Below, in pieces: positions 26,956 through 35,394 of a stretch of 64,000 nt of DNA (position 1 is the stretch's first letter; each line of letters opens with the position of its first letter). The stretch comes from JAAUTS01 sp034440395. Its GTDB lineage: Bacteria > Verrucomicrobiota > Verrucomicrobiia > Methylacidiphilales > JAAUTS01. A program made the position numbers and the translations under genes. Below the pieces are notes generated by a model. It ran no database searches, was not told where the DNA came from, and saw nothing but the letters and a program-made list of their open reading frames with translations. The stretch is taken from assembly GCA_034440395.1 (NCBI GenBank), contig JAWXBW010000041.1, positions 1-64,000 on the forward strand. Reading direction: 5' to 3'.

Positions 26956-29028
26956 TTAGAGTTGTTGTGCTACTTTTTCTAGGATGTAACACTCAATGGT
27001 GTCACCTTCTAGATACTCGTCAAAATTGCCCAATCGGATACCGCACTCCATACCTGTGCGAACTTCACTAGCATCGTCTTGGAAACGTTTAAGCGTCTGC
27101 ACAGTGCCGTCGTAAATGGGTTGACCTTTACGTAAAACACGAGCGTGACCTGTGCGGACGATACGACCAGAGTCCACCATACAACCTGCAACTGGATATT
27201 TAGTAAGGGCAAAAACCTTCTTAACGCTAGCTCTACCGACGGTGCTCTCGCGTAATTCAGGATCGAGGAGTCCAGTCATGGCTTCACGAACCTGATCGAT
27301 GAGTTCATAGATTACGCTATATAGTTTGATTTGTACTTCTTCGCGCTTAGCCGAGATGGCAGCGGAGTTATCTGTTTTCGTATTAAAACCGATCACAACC
27401 GCTTGAGAAGCCTTAGCGAGAAGAACGTCGTTGACGGTGATAGGGCCGATAGAGTTCATGACAAAATTAACTTGAACTTTGTCTGTAGGAAGTTTTTTAA
27501 GTGATTCGAGAATTGCTTCGAGCGATCCTTGCACGTCCGTTTTGAGGATGAGATTAAGTATTTTCTTCTGGCCTTCAGCCATGCTACTGAAGATGCCTTC
27601 TAAAGTGACGGCACGTGTTGAGCTAAGCTTATCTAAACGATTACTCTGTTGGCGCTCTTCGGCTAAAGTGCGAGCCTCACGCTCATTACGCATGACGAGT
27701 AATTCGTCCCCAGGGACAACTGAGCCACTGAAGCCCATGACTTTAACAGGTGTGGAAGGCCCTGCGCTTTTGATGGATTCGCCAGAGTCGTTGATTAATG
27801 CCTTAGCCTTACCCCATTGCTGCCCGCAAATGAAGGCGTCACCAACCTTTAAAGTGCCATGTTGTACAATAATAGTGGCGTTGGGTCCGCGTCCGACGTC
27901 GACTTGGCTTTCAACCACGGAGCCGCGTGCGGACTGGGTGGGGTCGGCTTTCAACTCAAGAATTTCGGCCTGAAGTAAAAGCATTTCTAGGAGTTTATCG
28001 ATTCCGATTTTCTTCGTAGCGGAAACTTCGCACGCAATCGTGTCCCCGCCCCAATCTTCAGGCGTTAGCCCCTTTTCTTGGAGTTGAGACTTAATGCGAT
28101 CAAGATTGGCACCAGGAAGATCTATTTTATTAATAGCTACGACAATAGAGACATTAGCGGCCTTAGCGTGCTGGATGGCCTCCAGAGTCTGCGGCATTAA
28201 CCCGTCGTCTGCAGCTACAACAATTACGGCAATATCGGTTAAGTTAGCTCCGCGAGCGCGCATGGCTGTAAAGGCTTCGTGGCCTGGAGTGTCAAGGAAA
28301 GTGATCGTATGCCCGTTCTTTAAAATACTGTAAGCTCCAATATGCTGGGTTATCCCTCCAGCTTCACCCGCGGCAACTTTAGTCGTCCGGATAGCGTCGA
28401 GCAACGAGGTTTTACCGTGATCCACATGACCCATGAAGGTAATGATCGGGGGCCGCAATGTAAGGAGTGTTTCCTCTGTCACGACAGGTGGTGGGGGAAC
28501 TACGATAACTTCTTCTACTTTATGAATGCCGCCGCCTTCTTTGCGTCGTTCTTGTTCAAAAGTGAAGCCTTTACTCTCACAAATTTTCTTAGCCGTGTCC
28601 TCATCAATAGTTTGATTGAGTGTGGCGAATATGTTCATTTCCATGAGGAGGTGAACGACTTGGAAGGGCTTGAGATTAATCTTAACAGCAAGATCCTTTA
28701 CGATGATGGGGGACTTCATCGTAATGATTTTAGAATCAGAAACCTCGGCTGCATCAGATGAGCTCTCAGGTGCATCTTCCACCACTGAAGGAGCCGTAGG
28801 TTCTTGGGGTATGGTCGGTTCAGGCGTAAGTTCGGACTCTGACGTTTCTATTACCAGCTTTTTTTTCCGTGGAACTTTTGGAGCCGCACTGACTGATTCA
28901 TCCGCTTTTTTAATAGCGGCTTTTTTCGTAACCGCCTTCTTGACCACATCTCCAGCTACAGCCGTAGCAGCTTTGGATGACTCAGTTGCATCTGTTTCTT
29001 TTTTTGTCCGTTTTCCCGTTAAAGCCAT
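26956..29028 (-). CDS. infB: Translation initiation factor IF-2
   Basis: GTPase that brings initiator tRNA to the 30S subunit. 690 residues: a Lys/Ala-rich disordered N-terminus (about 1-100), the IF2_N-type segment, then the G domain with G-H-V-D-H-G-K-T-S-L, D-T-P-G-H-E-A-F and N-K-I-D, followed by the two beta-barrel domains and the C-terminal domain. The start ATG at 29028 is 53 bases after the nusA stop. Confidence 0.98.
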   Translation of the reverse strand: MALTGKRTKKETDATESSKAATAVAGDVVKKAVTKKAAIKKADESVSAAPKVPRKKKLVIETSESELTPEPTIPQEPTAPSVVEDAPESSSDAAEVSDSKIITMKSPIIVKDLAVKINLKPFQVVHLLMEMNIFATLNQTIDEDTAKKICESKGFTFEQERRKEGGGIHKVEEVIVVPPPPVVTEETLLTLRPPIITFMGHVDHGKTSLLDAIRTTKVAAGEAGGITQHIGAYSILKNGHTITFLDTPGHEAFTAMRARGANLTDIAVIVVAADDGLMPQTLEAIQHAKAANVSIVVAINKIDLPGANLDRIKSQLQEKGLTPEDWGGDTIACEVSATKKIGIDKLLEMLLLQAEILELKADPTQSARGSVVESQVDVGRGPNATIIVQHGTLKVGDAFICGQQWGKAKALINDSGESIKSAGPSTPVKVMGFSGSVVPGDELLVMRNEREARTLAEERQQSNRLDKLSSTRAVTLEGIFSSMAEGQKKILNLILKTDVQGSLEAILESLKKLPTDKVQVNFVMNSIGPITVNDVLLAKASQAVVIGFNTKTDNSAAISAKREEVQIKLYSVIYELIDQVREAMTGLLDPELRESTVGRASVKKVFALTKYPVAGCMVDSGRIVRTGHARVLRKGQPIYDGTVQTLKRFQDDASEVRTGMECGIRLGNFDEYLEGDTIECYILEKVAQQL

Positions 29029-29080
29029 AGTGTATTTTCTGTCTGATGTAGGAGCAAATGATTTAGTTCAGTTTAAAGCC

Positions 29081-30349
29081 TTAAACCTGAGCTGGATCGG
29101 TAGCGATCGTGGAGTTCGCTTTTTCCTTAATTTTCTGGATTAGTTCTTCGTCTAAATCGGGGAGAGCTTCCTTCAAGTCAGACAAATCCGCCTCGCGTAA
29201 ACCTTCCATACTGCCGAAGCCTGCGATCACTATTTTCTGTGCGGTGTCATGATCTACCTCAAGACTTTTGCTAAGGCTGGTAACAACTTCTTCTAGCTTC
29301 TGCTCAAAGCCTTTGACTTGAATTTCTTCTTTCTCCACGTCAATGTCCCAGCCTGTCAGTTTAGCGGTAAGGCGTGCATTCTGTCCGCGGCGACCGATGG
29401 CGAGTGATAAATTTTCGTCATCCACGATAACTTTAATGCGATGCGTAGCTTCATCCACATGGATGCTTTTAAGCTTTGCTGGCTTCATGGATTCGATCAC
29501 TAAATCGCGCACATTGTCTGACCAGCGGAACAAATCAATTTTTTCATTATTTAATTCACGGACGATGTTCTTAACACGGGAGCCGCGCAAGCCCACACAG
29601 GCACCCACGGGATCAATTTTATCATCTTTCGAGGCCACGGCAATTTTCGTGCGATAACCTGCTTCTCGGGCAAGACCTTTGACGATCACAGTGCCGTCAT
29701 GTAATTCATTAACTTCAAGCTCAAACAAACGGCGCACAAAGTCGGGGTGGCTACGGCTCATGATAATCTGAGGACCACGTGGGGTGATTTCAACGGAGAG
29801 GATAACGCCACGAATACGGTCGCCTTGGTTGTATTCTTCTGTGGGCACACGTTCACGAGCAGGCATAATAGCCTCGAATTTACCCAGATCGACCATGATG
29901 TCAGAGCGCTCAAAACGGCGAACCACACCACTAACGATGTCGCCTACACGATCTTTAAACTCATCAAAAATCATATTCTTTTCGATGCCGCGAATATTTT
30001 GGTTAATCGTTTGCTTAAAGACTTGAGCAGCGATGCGGCCTAAGTCTGAGGTATTAACTTCGATCTCTACCGTGTCACCGACCTTGGCGTTTAAAAGGCG
30101 GCGTTTATGGGCGGTGGCTAGATTGATTTCCTCATGAGGATCGGTAACGTGCGCTACAACTTTAACCGCAGCATAAGCTCGGATCTGACCTGTCTTGGCA
30201 TCCATCTGGATACGCAAATCTTTGGCTGGGCCAAAGCTTTTACGCGCAGCAGAAAGAAGGGCCTGCTCTACCGCAGCAATCATTTGCTTACGGTCGATAC
30301 CCTTTTCTTTTTCCATGTATTCCAGAACGGCTAAAAATTCCTGACTCAT
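29081..30349 (-). CDS. nusA: Transcription termination/antitermination protein NusA
   Basis: Binds RNA polymerase and nascent RNA, affecting pausing, termination and antitermination. From the ATG at 30349 it has 422 residues: the N-terminal polymerase-binding domain, S1 domain (V-S-G-V-V-R-R-F), KH1 (with D-P-V-G-A-C-V-G-L-R-G-S-R), KH2 (S-L-A-I-G-R-R-G-Q-N-A-R-L) and a short acidic helix-hairpin-helix tail. The frame is open to 30484, but that region is the leader with a terminator hairpin, so the inner ATG is used. rimP, normally upstream, is absent. Confidence 0.96.
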   Translation of the reverse strand: MSQEFLAVLEYMEKEKGIDRKQMIAAVEQALLSAARKSFGPAKDLRIQMDAKTGQIRAYAAVKVVAHVTDPHEEINLATAHKRRLLNAKVGDTVEIEVNTSDLGRIAAQVFKQTINQNIRGIEKNMIFDEFKDRVGDIVSGVVRRFERSDIMVDLGKFEAIMPARERVPTEEYNQGDRIRGVILSVEITPRGPQIIMSRSHPDFVRRLFELEVNELHDGTVIVKGLAREAGYRTKIAVASKDDKIDPVGACVGLRGSRVKNIVRELNNEKIDLFRWSDNVRDLVIESMKPAKLKSIHVDEATHRIKVIVDDENLSLAIGRRGQNARLTAKLTGWDIDVEKEEIQVKGFEQKLEEVVTSLSKSLEVDHDTAQKIVIAGFGSMEGLREADLSDLKEALPDLDEELIQKIKEKANSTIATDPAQV

Positions 30350-30391
30350 GTTTTTACTCGTTTTCTTATTTAAATTTTCGATCGATTCACA

Positions 30392-30424
30392 GAAAAAAAA
30401 AGTGGAAACCACTGGGTTCCCACT
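30392..30424 (-). terminator. Intrinsic terminator in the nusA leader (putative attenuator)
   Basis: On the minus strand a 10-bp stem with one mismatch (30424-30415 with 30410-30401, loop CAGT) is followed at once by nine T (30400-30392). It lies between the promoter at 30456-30484 and the nusA ATG at 30349, so it would end transcripts before the gene unless read through. This suggests attenuation, possibly by NusA itself; the regulation is inferred. Confidence 0.75.
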
Positions 30425-30455
30425 TAAACCAAATCCTGCTAATAGACCGTTTTTA

Positions 30456-30484
30456 AACGTAGGGGAATCTGAATTCTCGGTCAA
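30456..30484 (-). promoter_or_regulatory. Sigma-70 type promoter for nusA-infB-rbfA
   Basis: On the minus strand, TTGACC (30484-30479) and TACGTT (30461-30456) are separated by 17 bases. The predicted start is near 30449, giving a leader of about 100 bases that contains the terminator hairpin. Confidence 0.6.
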
Positions 30485-30592
30485 GGGTTCATTTAAGTTC
30501 CCTAAAAATATTGAGACATTAAGATTAATTTTCGTTAATCAGGCTTTTAAATTTACCGACAGCAGGTTACTTTTATAAGTTAGTTTTAATTC

Positions 30593-31396
30593 ATGAGCAC
30601 TTTAGGTTTAATAGCAGGAAAGGGTATTTATCCGCGCTTAGTCTTAGACGCAGCTCGGCGTAAGGGGCTAACCATCGTCATGGCCGCCTTTGAAGGAGAA
30701 ACCTCTGTGGAACTAGCCGAGTCAGCGGATTACCATCAGTGGATGCGGCTCGGGCAATTAGGCGTTTTGATCGATTACTTCAAAAAGCAAAACGTCACCC
30801 AAGCGATGATGGCTGGCCAAATCACCCCAAGTAGGCTTTTTGATTTGAGGCCCGATTTTAGAACCTTAATGATTTTGGCGACTTTGAAAAAACGAAATGC
30901 TGAAACCCTCTTCGGGGCAGTGGCCGATGAATTGCAAAAAAATGGGATCGTGTTATTACCTGCCACGACGCATTTAGAAGACTCGCTAGCTGGGGTGGGT
31001 CTGTTAGCAGGACCTAAGCCAAGTCGGTCTTTTTTCTCAGATTTAGAAATAGGTTGGCCTGTGGCTAAGGCTATCAGTGCGTTGGATATAGGCCAAAGCA
31101 TCGTTTTGAAAAAAGGCACCATCTTAGCGGTTGAAGGTTATGATGGTACAAACGCTACGATACGTCGGGGCGGTGAACTGGGGAAGGGCGCTGCCGTCTT
31201 GATAAAAGTCTCTAAGCCTAGGCAGGATATGCGCTTTGACGTGCCTGTAATTGGCCCTGATACTTTAAAGATTTGCGCGGAGTCAGGAGTGAGTGCTCTT
31301 GTGGTCGAGTCAAAAAAAACATTGCTCTTATTGCCGGATGAAATTAGACAGCTTGCACAACAATTCAATTTGACCCTTTGGGGTAAGGATAATTAA
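30593..31396 (+). CDS. lpxI: UDP-2,3-diacylglucosamine pyrophosphatase LpxI
   Basis: Hydrolyses UDP-2,3-diacylglucosamine to lipid X in lipid A synthesis, replacing LpxH in many phyla. 267 residues: the N-terminus L-G-L-I-A-G-K-G-I-Y-P, M-A-G-Q-I-T-P-S-R-L-F and the C-terminal D-V-P-V-I-G-P-D-T, with the catalytic Asp, match the family. It heads the lpxI-Gfo/Idh-lpxB group, each gene directly following the last. No strong ribosome site is visible before the ATG. Confidence 0.95.
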   Translation: MSTLGLIAGKGIYPRLVLDAARRKGLTIVMAAFEGETSVELAESADYHQWMRLGQLGVLIDYFKKQNVTQAMMAGQITPSRLFDLRPDFRTLMILATLKKRNAETLFGAVADELQKNGIVLLPATTHLEDSLAGVGLLAGPKPSRSFFSDLEIGWPVAKAISALDIGQSIVLKKGTILAVEGYDGTNATIRRGGELGKGAAVLIKVSKPRQDMRFDVPVIGPDTLKICAESGVSALVVESKKTLLLLPDEIRQLAQQFNLTLWGKDN

Positions 31397-32353
31397 ATGA
31401 CATCGAAAATTAGAGTGGGAGTTATCGGCGTGGGTCACATGGGTAAAGAACATGCCCGGGTTTATGCCGCCTTACCGAATGCCGTGTTAGGCGGCGTCTT
31501 CGATGCAGACATGGATACCGCACGTAAAATAGCCAAACAGCACCGTAGCCTACCTTTTAGCACGGATTCTTTTGAAGTTTTTTTAGATTCAGTCGATGGC
31601 GTCTCTCTTGCCACGCCTACCAGCTCGCATTTTGATTTAGGTAAAAAAGTTCTCCTTGCAGGTAAACATCTCCTAGTGGAAAAACCCATCACCAATACCA
31701 CGGATGAGGCGAAAATACTGGTTGCTCTCGCGAAAGAGCGGAACTTAGTCCTTCAAGTCGGCCATATCGAACGCTTTAATCCTGTTTTACAAGCTTTGGA
31801 GGAGCGTCTGACCCGTCCTCGTTTTATTGAAGCACATCGCCTATCTCCCTATCCTGGTCGCAGCACGGATATTAGTGTGGTTATGGATTTGATGATCCAT
31901 GATTTGGAGATTATTCTGCACCTCGTATCGTCACCAGTTCAGTCGATCGACGCCGTGGGCATTCCCGTATTGAGCAAAAGTGAGGATATAGCAAATGTGC
32001 GTATTCGTTTTGAAAATGGTTGCGTGGCTAATATTACGACCAGTCGCATCAGCCCAGAGAAACTGCGGAAAATCCGGGTTTTTCAAGATGACGCCTACCT
32101 CTCCTTAGACTACCAAAAGCAGGAAGGTGAGATGTATCGTAAAAAAGGCGCAGAGATTACACGAGAAAAAATTCTAGTTAATAAAGACGAGCCATTAAAG
32201 AAGCAATTACAGTCCTTTGTTGATTGCATTCAGAATAAAGCTTTACCCTTAGTTTCCGGAGATCATGGCACCCGCGCCTTGCAACTAGCAGCACAGATTG
32301 CTGATGAAATCGCCCGCACGTCTCCTAAACCAGACTGGCTGAAAAATGAGTAA
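31397..32353 (+). CDS. Gfo/Idh/MocA-family oxidoreductase
   Basis: NAD(P)-dependent sugar oxidoreductase of 318 residues. The Rossmann motif V-G-V-I-G-V-G-H-M-G-K-E-H-A is at the N-terminus; the signature L-L-V-E-K-P-I (E-K-P) follows near residue 95. It starts one base after the lpxI stop and overlaps lpxB by 8 bases, so it is probably part of lipid A or surface-sugar synthesis. A UDP-sugar substrate is plausible; the exact reaction is unknown. Confidence 0.9.
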   Translation: MTSKIRVGVIGVGHMGKEHARVYAALPNAVLGGVFDADMDTARKIAKQHRSLPFSTDSFEVFLDSVDGVSLATPTSSHFDLGKKVLLAGKHLLVEKPITNTTDEAKILVALAKERNLVLQVGHIERFNPVLQALEERLTRPRFIEAHRLSPYPGRSTDISVVMDLMIHDLEIILHLVSSPVQSIDAVGIPVLSKSEDIANVRIRFENGCVANITTSRISPEKLRKIRVFQDDAYLSLDYQKQEGEMYRKKGAEITREKILVNKDEPLKKQLQSFVDCIQNKALPLVSGDHGTRALQLAAQIADEIARTSPKPDWLKNE

Positions 32354-33512
32354 ACAATTACCTTCTGGCTTCATGTTTTACCTAGTAGCTGGAGAAGCCA
32401 GTGGGGATAAGCACGGAGCGGAATTACTGCGGGAACTAAAGGTAACTTACCCCGAAGCTAACTTTGCTGGCGTAGGTGGGAGACATCTTAAGGCGGCAGG
32501 GCAGGATCAGCTTTTTGATCTAGCGGAACATGCCGTCGTTGGATTGACTGATGTGCTCCTAAACTTTTTTAAGTTTAAGAAAATGTTTAATAAAGTTTTG
32601 CAGGATTTACAAGAAAAAAAGCCTGAAGTTTTAATCCTTATTGATTTTCCTGGCTTTAATCTAAGACTGCTTAATAAAGTTAAAGTGGCCTTACCTAATA
32701 CGAAAGTAGTTTACTACATCAGCCCACAGGTTTGGGCTTGGAAGGCGGGTCGGGCTAAAAAAATGGCAGAGCAGATCGACTTGCTACTTGTTATTTTTCC
32801 TTTTGAAAAAACGTGGTTTTCGGAAAGATATCCAAAGTTTAACGTGCAGTGGATTGGGCATCCTATTTTAGATCGTTGGGATGTGCATAGAGCACAGACC
32901 CCGTGGGAAGATTTACCTAAACGAGTTATGCTTTTACCGGGGAGTCGACGTAAAGAGATATCTAACCATCTACCGATTTTTTTAAAGACCGTTGAAGATC
33001 TGTCTGATTATTTTAACGATTTTGTTTACACTATCTTAGCGGCTGATCCCGAGGCAGAGAAACTCATACGCAAAATTATCGTCGCAAACGAAGCGACTAA
33101 TTTAAATATAGAAATCAGTTCTGGTTACCAGTTAACCCACCTTAGCAAAGCGAAGTTGGCTTTAGTCGCATCAGGCACGGCCACGCTGGAATGCGCCCTT
33201 GCTGGAGTGCCTATGTTCGTGGTCTATAAAACTAGTCCGATCACCTATTTTATTGGCCGACTTTTGGTTAAGCTGGAGTTTTTGAGCATGGTTAATTTAA
33301 TTGCGGGGAAGAAAATTGTGCCAGAGTTCTTGCAGGGCAAGGCAAATTCTGAACATTTATATCAAGCCTCGAAAATGTTTTTGGAGTCTAATGAAGCGGC
33401 GGAGTCCATGCGCCGTAACTTGCGTGATGTGGTTCAAGAGTTAGGCCAACCTGGAGCTAACAAGCAGGCCGTCATTAAGATAAGCGATTACTTGAAGAAC
33501 GCCCTAGGCTAA
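32346..33512 (+). CDS. lpxB: Lipid-A-disaccharide synthase
   Basis: Condenses lipid X with UDP-2,3-diacylglucosamine to form the lipid A disaccharide. 388 residues, GT19 family: Y-L-V-A-G-E-A-S-G-D-K-H-G-A near the N-terminus, Y-I-S-P-Q-V-W-A-W-K, L-L-P-G-S-R-R-K-E-I, A-S-G-T-A-T-L-E-C-A and P-E-F-L-Q are all visible. It acts on the inner membrane surface. It overlaps the upstream oxidoreductase gene by 8 bases. Confidence 0.97.
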   Translation: MSKQLPSGFMFYLVAGEASGDKHGAELLRELKVTYPEANFAGVGGRHLKAAGQDQLFDLAEHAVVGLTDVLLNFFKFKKMFNKVLQDLQEKKPEVLILIDFPGFNLRLLNKVKVALPNTKVVYYISPQVWAWKAGRAKKMAEQIDLLLVIFPFEKTWFSERYPKFNVQWIGHPILDRWDVHRAQTPWEDLPKRVMLLPGSRRKEISNHLPIFLKTVEDLSDYFNDFVYTILAADPEAEKLIRKIIVANEATNLNIEISSGYQLTHLSKAKLALVASGTATLECALAGVPMFVVYKTSPITYFIGRLLVKLEFLSMVNLIAGKKIVPEFLQGKANSEHLYQASKMFLESNEAAESMRRNLRDVVQELGQPGANKQAVIKISDYLKNALG

Positions 33513-33544
33513 GAAACCTATTTTGGTTCTGGCTTAAAGGCGGA

Positions 33545-33988
33545 ATGAATGTAACTTTAGGAATGATCTCTCGCCTTTTCGGATTGTCGCTTCTTTGCTT
33601 AGCTACCGTAGTTTTTGTATCATGTTCTACCCCCCAGACTCGTTCCAAGGAAAGAGCGGAGAGTTTTTCTCGTTTAACTAAAGTGGAGCAACGCACGGTG
33701 TTGGAGGGGCGTATTAAAGAGGGTATGATTCAAGATGCCGTCTATATCGCCATGGGGAATCCCTCTCGCAAAAGCCGTGGACGGTTTGAAGGTAAAAGTA
33801 CGGAGTCGTGGATCTATGGGCGTTTAGAGAGCTATAACATTCCTCGTTACCGTAGGGAATACATACGTGGTCCGCATGGGGAACTTTTTTCACGACATGT
33901 TTATGATCCCATTACGGAGTTTCGCACAGTGGAGACTTTTGTCGTTTATTTTAATAATGGTCGGGTTATAGGTTGGCAAGAGTTATAG
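33545..33988 (+). CDS. Lipoprotein, BamE-like pattern
   Basis: 147 residues with a signal peptide and lipobox F-V-S-C (Cys near residue 27). The mature part has the pattern 'I-K-E-G-M-I-Q-D-A-V-Y-I-A-M-G-N-P-S-R-K' followed by 'E-S-W-I-Y-G', like BamE/OmlA-fold outer-membrane lipoproteins. It then has a Tyr/Arg-rich segment of its own. It sits 32 bases after lpxB and 16 bases before the NifS-like gene, so it could be in the same transcript. Function unknown. Confidence 0.75.
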   Translation: MNVTLGMISRLFGLSLLCLATVVFVSCSTPQTRSKERAESFSRLTKVEQRTVLEGRIKEGMIQDAVYIAMGNPSRKSRGRFEGKSTESWIYGRLESYNIPRYRREYIRGPHGELFSRHVYDPITEFRTVETFVVYFNNGRVIGWQEL

Positions 33989-34004
33989 TCTCTGCTGCTG
34001 TTTT

Positions 34005-35135
34005 ATGCCGAGACCTGTTATTAATCTGGACTTACTAAGCACTGCACCTTTACCTAAAAATGAGCCGACGGATCGTGATAGCCTAGACGAGGCACGGGAA
34101 GCGTTTCGTAAGCTGATAGGTGCGGCTTATGCTGATGAAATATTTTTTACATCCAGTGCCACAGAATCGGCAAACTGGGCTTTGAAAGGACTGGCGTGGC
34201 CAGCGGCGTTAAACGGGAAAAAGCATCTGGTTCTGTCCTGTGTTGAGCATCCAGCAGTAGAAGAATCCGCCCGATATTTAGAATCTACGGGGTGTAGCGT
34301 GGCACGTCTTGGCGTGGATGGATTTGGGCGGATTACTTTGGAGCACTTACAAAAAGCTTTGCAGCCGGACACCTTTTTAGTAGCTACCCACTTAGGAAAT
34401 TACGATGTGGGGACGCTGCAACCTGTACGAGAAATATCAGCAATATGTCAGGAGAAAAAAATTCCCTTTTTTTGTGATGCTTCTACTACGGGTGGATGGT
34501 TGCCGATCAATGTGCAGGAGTTGGGCTGTGATTTATTAAGTCTAGCTCCTCACCGCTTTTATGGGCCGCAGGGTGTGGGCGTGCTCTATGTGCGCCGTGG
34601 GTTGAAGCTGACACCTTTGATTCATGGCGGAAGACAGGAATTTCAGCAACGGGCAGGGATGGAAAACAGTCGAGGAGTTATTGGAGCGGGTCTAGCAGCT
34701 AAAATGGCGTGGGAAGCATTGCCTGAGCGATCAATAAAGTGTCGAGAATTACAAAGCCTTTTTTTAGAAAAGTTAGGTTCTGCAGTTACACAGTGGAAGT
34801 TGAACGGAGCATTCTCTGGCTCCGAACGTGACCCGCATCATTTAAGTATTAGTTTCCTGCATGTGGAGGCAGAAGCGCTGGCCTTGCGCTTAGACTTGCG
34901 TGGGATAAAGGTGGGAGCAAACACGGGTTGCCGCACGAGGGAGCTGAGGACTTCACGCGTCTTAAATGTATTAGGGGTGGAGCTGGAATGGGCTTTGGGC
35001 ACCGTCTTGATTGGGTTAAGCGATAAGTTGAGCGAGGAGGATGTATCTAGGGCGGTTGACGAAATAGCGATTGCCGTGGGCAAGTTACGAGGAATGTCAT
35101 CGGCTTGGAAGGCGGAATCCGTAACTTCTTTGTAA
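34005..35135 (+). CDS. NifS-like aminotransferase class V protein lacking the PLP lysine
   Basis: 376 residues, clearly of the cysteine desulfurase fold: E-I-F-F-T-S-S-A-T-E-S-A-N near residue 46, E-H-P-A-V-E, F-F-C-D-A-S-T-T-G-G and S-L-A-P-H-R-F-Y-G-P-Q-G-V-G. In active enzymes that last motif reads S-x-H-K, the Lys binding PLP; here codon 184 is CGC (Arg). The Gln of D-A-x-Q is also replaced (Thr), and the active-site Cys loop is altered to 'G-A-N-T-G-C-R-T'. The N-terminal 50 residues are shorter than usual. Without the lysine normal desulfurase chemistry is not expected; it may be a scaffold or a non-catalytic relative. The frame is intact, with codon use like its neighbours. Confidence 0.8.
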   Translation: MPRPVINLDLLSTAPLPKNEPTDRDSLDEAREAFRKLIGAAYADEIFFTSSATESANWALKGLAWPAALNGKKHLVLSCVEHPAVEESARYLESTGCSVARLGVDGFGRITLEHLQKALQPDTFLVATHLGNYDVGTLQPVREISAICQEKKIPFFCDASTTGGWLPINVQELGCDLLSLAPHRFYGPQGVGVLYVRRGLKLTPLIHGGRQEFQQRAGMENSRGVIGAGLAAKMAWEALPERSIKCRELQSLFLEKLGSAVTQWKLNGAFSGSERDPHHLSISFLHVEAEALALRLDLRGIKVGANTGCRTRELRTSRVLNVLGVELEWALGTVLIGLSDKLSEEDVSRAVDEIAIAVGKLRGMSSAWKAESVTSL

Positions 35136-35394
35136 AATACAATTAAACTTGGGGTGGGTGCAGGCAAGGGAGGAGGAATTAAGAAGTGAGCAATATATTA
35201 AAATTGTCTCCGTGAAGATATTGTAACTACTATCAATCCAGCCTCAAAAATATTTAATTATATGAGTTTATTCTGTCATATTATTTTAATTTATTTTTAA
35301 CACTTAGATCCAAGGACTGACCCCATTTGCCCATTTTGTGGGATTTCCCCCTTAACGATTAAACGCAACGACTGGGAGCCAGAAGTCTGCGAGA
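35136..35394. other. Intergenic stretch, nothing coding seen
   Basis: A+T-rich at first, then a short 'AAGGACTGACCCC' run near 35312-35324. No start with ribosome site, no long open frame and no clear hairpin was found. It marks the left edge of the accessory region. Confidence 0.5.
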
